From the NCBI GenBank assembly GCA_030040115.1, contig JASHUH010000524.1:1-7236 (forward strand): 7,236 nucleotides of DNA, in the 5' to 3' direction. The DNA is from Acidobacteriaceae bacterium (lineage in GTDB: Bacteria; Acidobacteriota; Terriglobia; Terriglobales; Acidobacteriaceae). Shown here piece by piece: positions 6,924 through 7,236 of this stretch; the first letter of the stretch is position 1; every line of letters begins with the position of its first letter. Position numbers and translations under genes: made by a program. The notes below the pieces were generated by a model, which saw only the letters and a list, made by a program, of their open reading frames with translations, searched no databases and was not told the DNA's origin.

Positions 6924-7036
6924 GTTTTGGGACTCTCGTAACCGGCAAGGTGACTGACCAACCACGACTGGGTGACACAATAGCACTGCCGGAGGGGAAC
7001 GAATGTGAGCGGTGTCACCGGCGCAGAAGGTAACCG
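6924..7036 (-). repeat. Conserved ~113-nt upstream element, copy B
   Basis: This is the second copy of the element at 3776-3889, in the same orientation, upstream of the 503-residue protein and its coupled DUF362 gene. Identical blocks are 6972-6994 and 7001-7018. Differences cluster in three places: the loop centre (6995-7000), the segment beyond the stem (7019-7030), and the gene-proximal tail (6925-6955), where the one-base deletion relative to copy A lies next to the CCACGAC block. Both copies lie upstream of transcription units that encode a Tat/DUF362 protein, so shared regulation is a reasonable hypothesis, but a dispersed repeat family would give the same picture with only two copies in view. 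Confidence 0.85.
6971..7019 (-). other. Stem-loop in element copy B (8-bp stem, 33-nt loop)
   Basis: GGTGACAC (6971-6978) pairs with GTGTCACC (7012-7019) on the plus strand across a 33-nt loop, the same loop length as copy A. The outer G-C pair replaces the C-G of copy A. A possible extended -10 (TGCTATTGT, minus strand) lies at the loop/stem boundary in both copies, without a good -35, so a promoter within the element is only speculative. Confidence 0.6.
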
Positions 7037-7236
7037 TGCATCGCCTGCGCTCCCCGAGTGGCGCTTCCTGAAGCCTCAATGAGGGGCACGAAACCGATCT
7101 GCGGGCTTCGCTCCCACCGAACAGGGATGGAAAATGGTCTGGGTGAGAATTCTTAGAGATAGTGTCGGATGCCTCAGACCGGTCCTGATTACTACGGTTG
7201 GAACTGACTGATTGCACTGGAGGGGCTCACGCCCTT
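7037..7236. other. Right-edge non-coding stretch
   Basis: No gene is supported between copy B and the right edge. The only open frame across it, on the minus strand, continues through element B and has low-complexity, Ser/Arg-rich content without a domain. One inverted repeat (7136-7180) is the only structure noticed. It probably holds the promoter region of the operon or the end of a repeat, but neither is demonstrated. Confidence 0.4.
7136..7180. repeat. Inverted repeat GGTCTG...CAGACC
   Basis: GGTCTG (7136-7141) and CAGACC (7175-7180) are perfect inverted repeats. Adding one G-T wobble and one G-C pair gives an eight-pair stem around about 29 nt. The arms are short enough to be chance; a T-rich tail typical of a terminator is absent on both strands. 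Confidence 0.3.

Noticed and set aside
3776..7036. The two element copies as ends of a composite transposon
   Set aside because: They are in direct orientation, no transposase lies between or beside them, and no target duplication was found. The intervening genes look like ordinary chromosomal operon genes.
1..7236. CRISPR array, tRNA or rRNA genes
   Set aside because: No regularly spaced short repeats, cloverleaf-like segments or rRNA-like conserved stretches were seen on either strand.

Overview
The window reads as chromosomal DNA of a soil-type Acidobacteriota bacterium, most likely close to Bryobacterales/Candidatus Solibacter. The evidence is the Oar-like TonB-dependent receptor with an N-terminal carboxypeptidase-regulatory-like domain and a PLNGRSY...LQPGV plug signature (a hugely expanded family in that group), the high GC content, and Tat-exported DUF362 proteins. 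The placement is inferred from protein style and not from a marker gene.

All credible genes lie on the minus strand and read right to left. From the right edge: about 200 bp with no recognised gene; a conserved ~113-nt element (copy B, 6924-7036); a possible 33-codon leader ORF (6814-6915) whose stop overlaps the next start (ATGA); a 503-codon protein of unknown function with a glycoside-hydrolase-like architecture (5306-6817); and, overlapping it by one base (TGATG), a Tat-exported DUF362 protein (4113-5306). A 423-bp intergenic region follows (3690-4112), containing copy A of the element (3776-3889). Next come a second, larger Tat-exported DUF362 protein with a C-terminal FlgD-like Ig-type domain (1992-3689) and, after a 108-bp gap, the start of a TonB-dependent outer-membrane receptor that runs off the left edge (1-1883).

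The genes look like an envelope-directed accessory locus: two Tat substrates, an outer-membrane receptor and a putative carbohydrate-active-like protein. No substrate can be assigned from sequence alone. The most unusual signal is non-coding. Two elements, about 83% identical by hand count, sit in the same orientation upstream of the two DUF362-containing transcription units. Both have an 8-bp stem around a 33-nt loop of conserved length, and the outermost stem pair has changed from C-G to G-C between copies with pairing kept. They may be a shared cis-regulatory element, a structured leader RNA, or copies of a dispersed repeat family.
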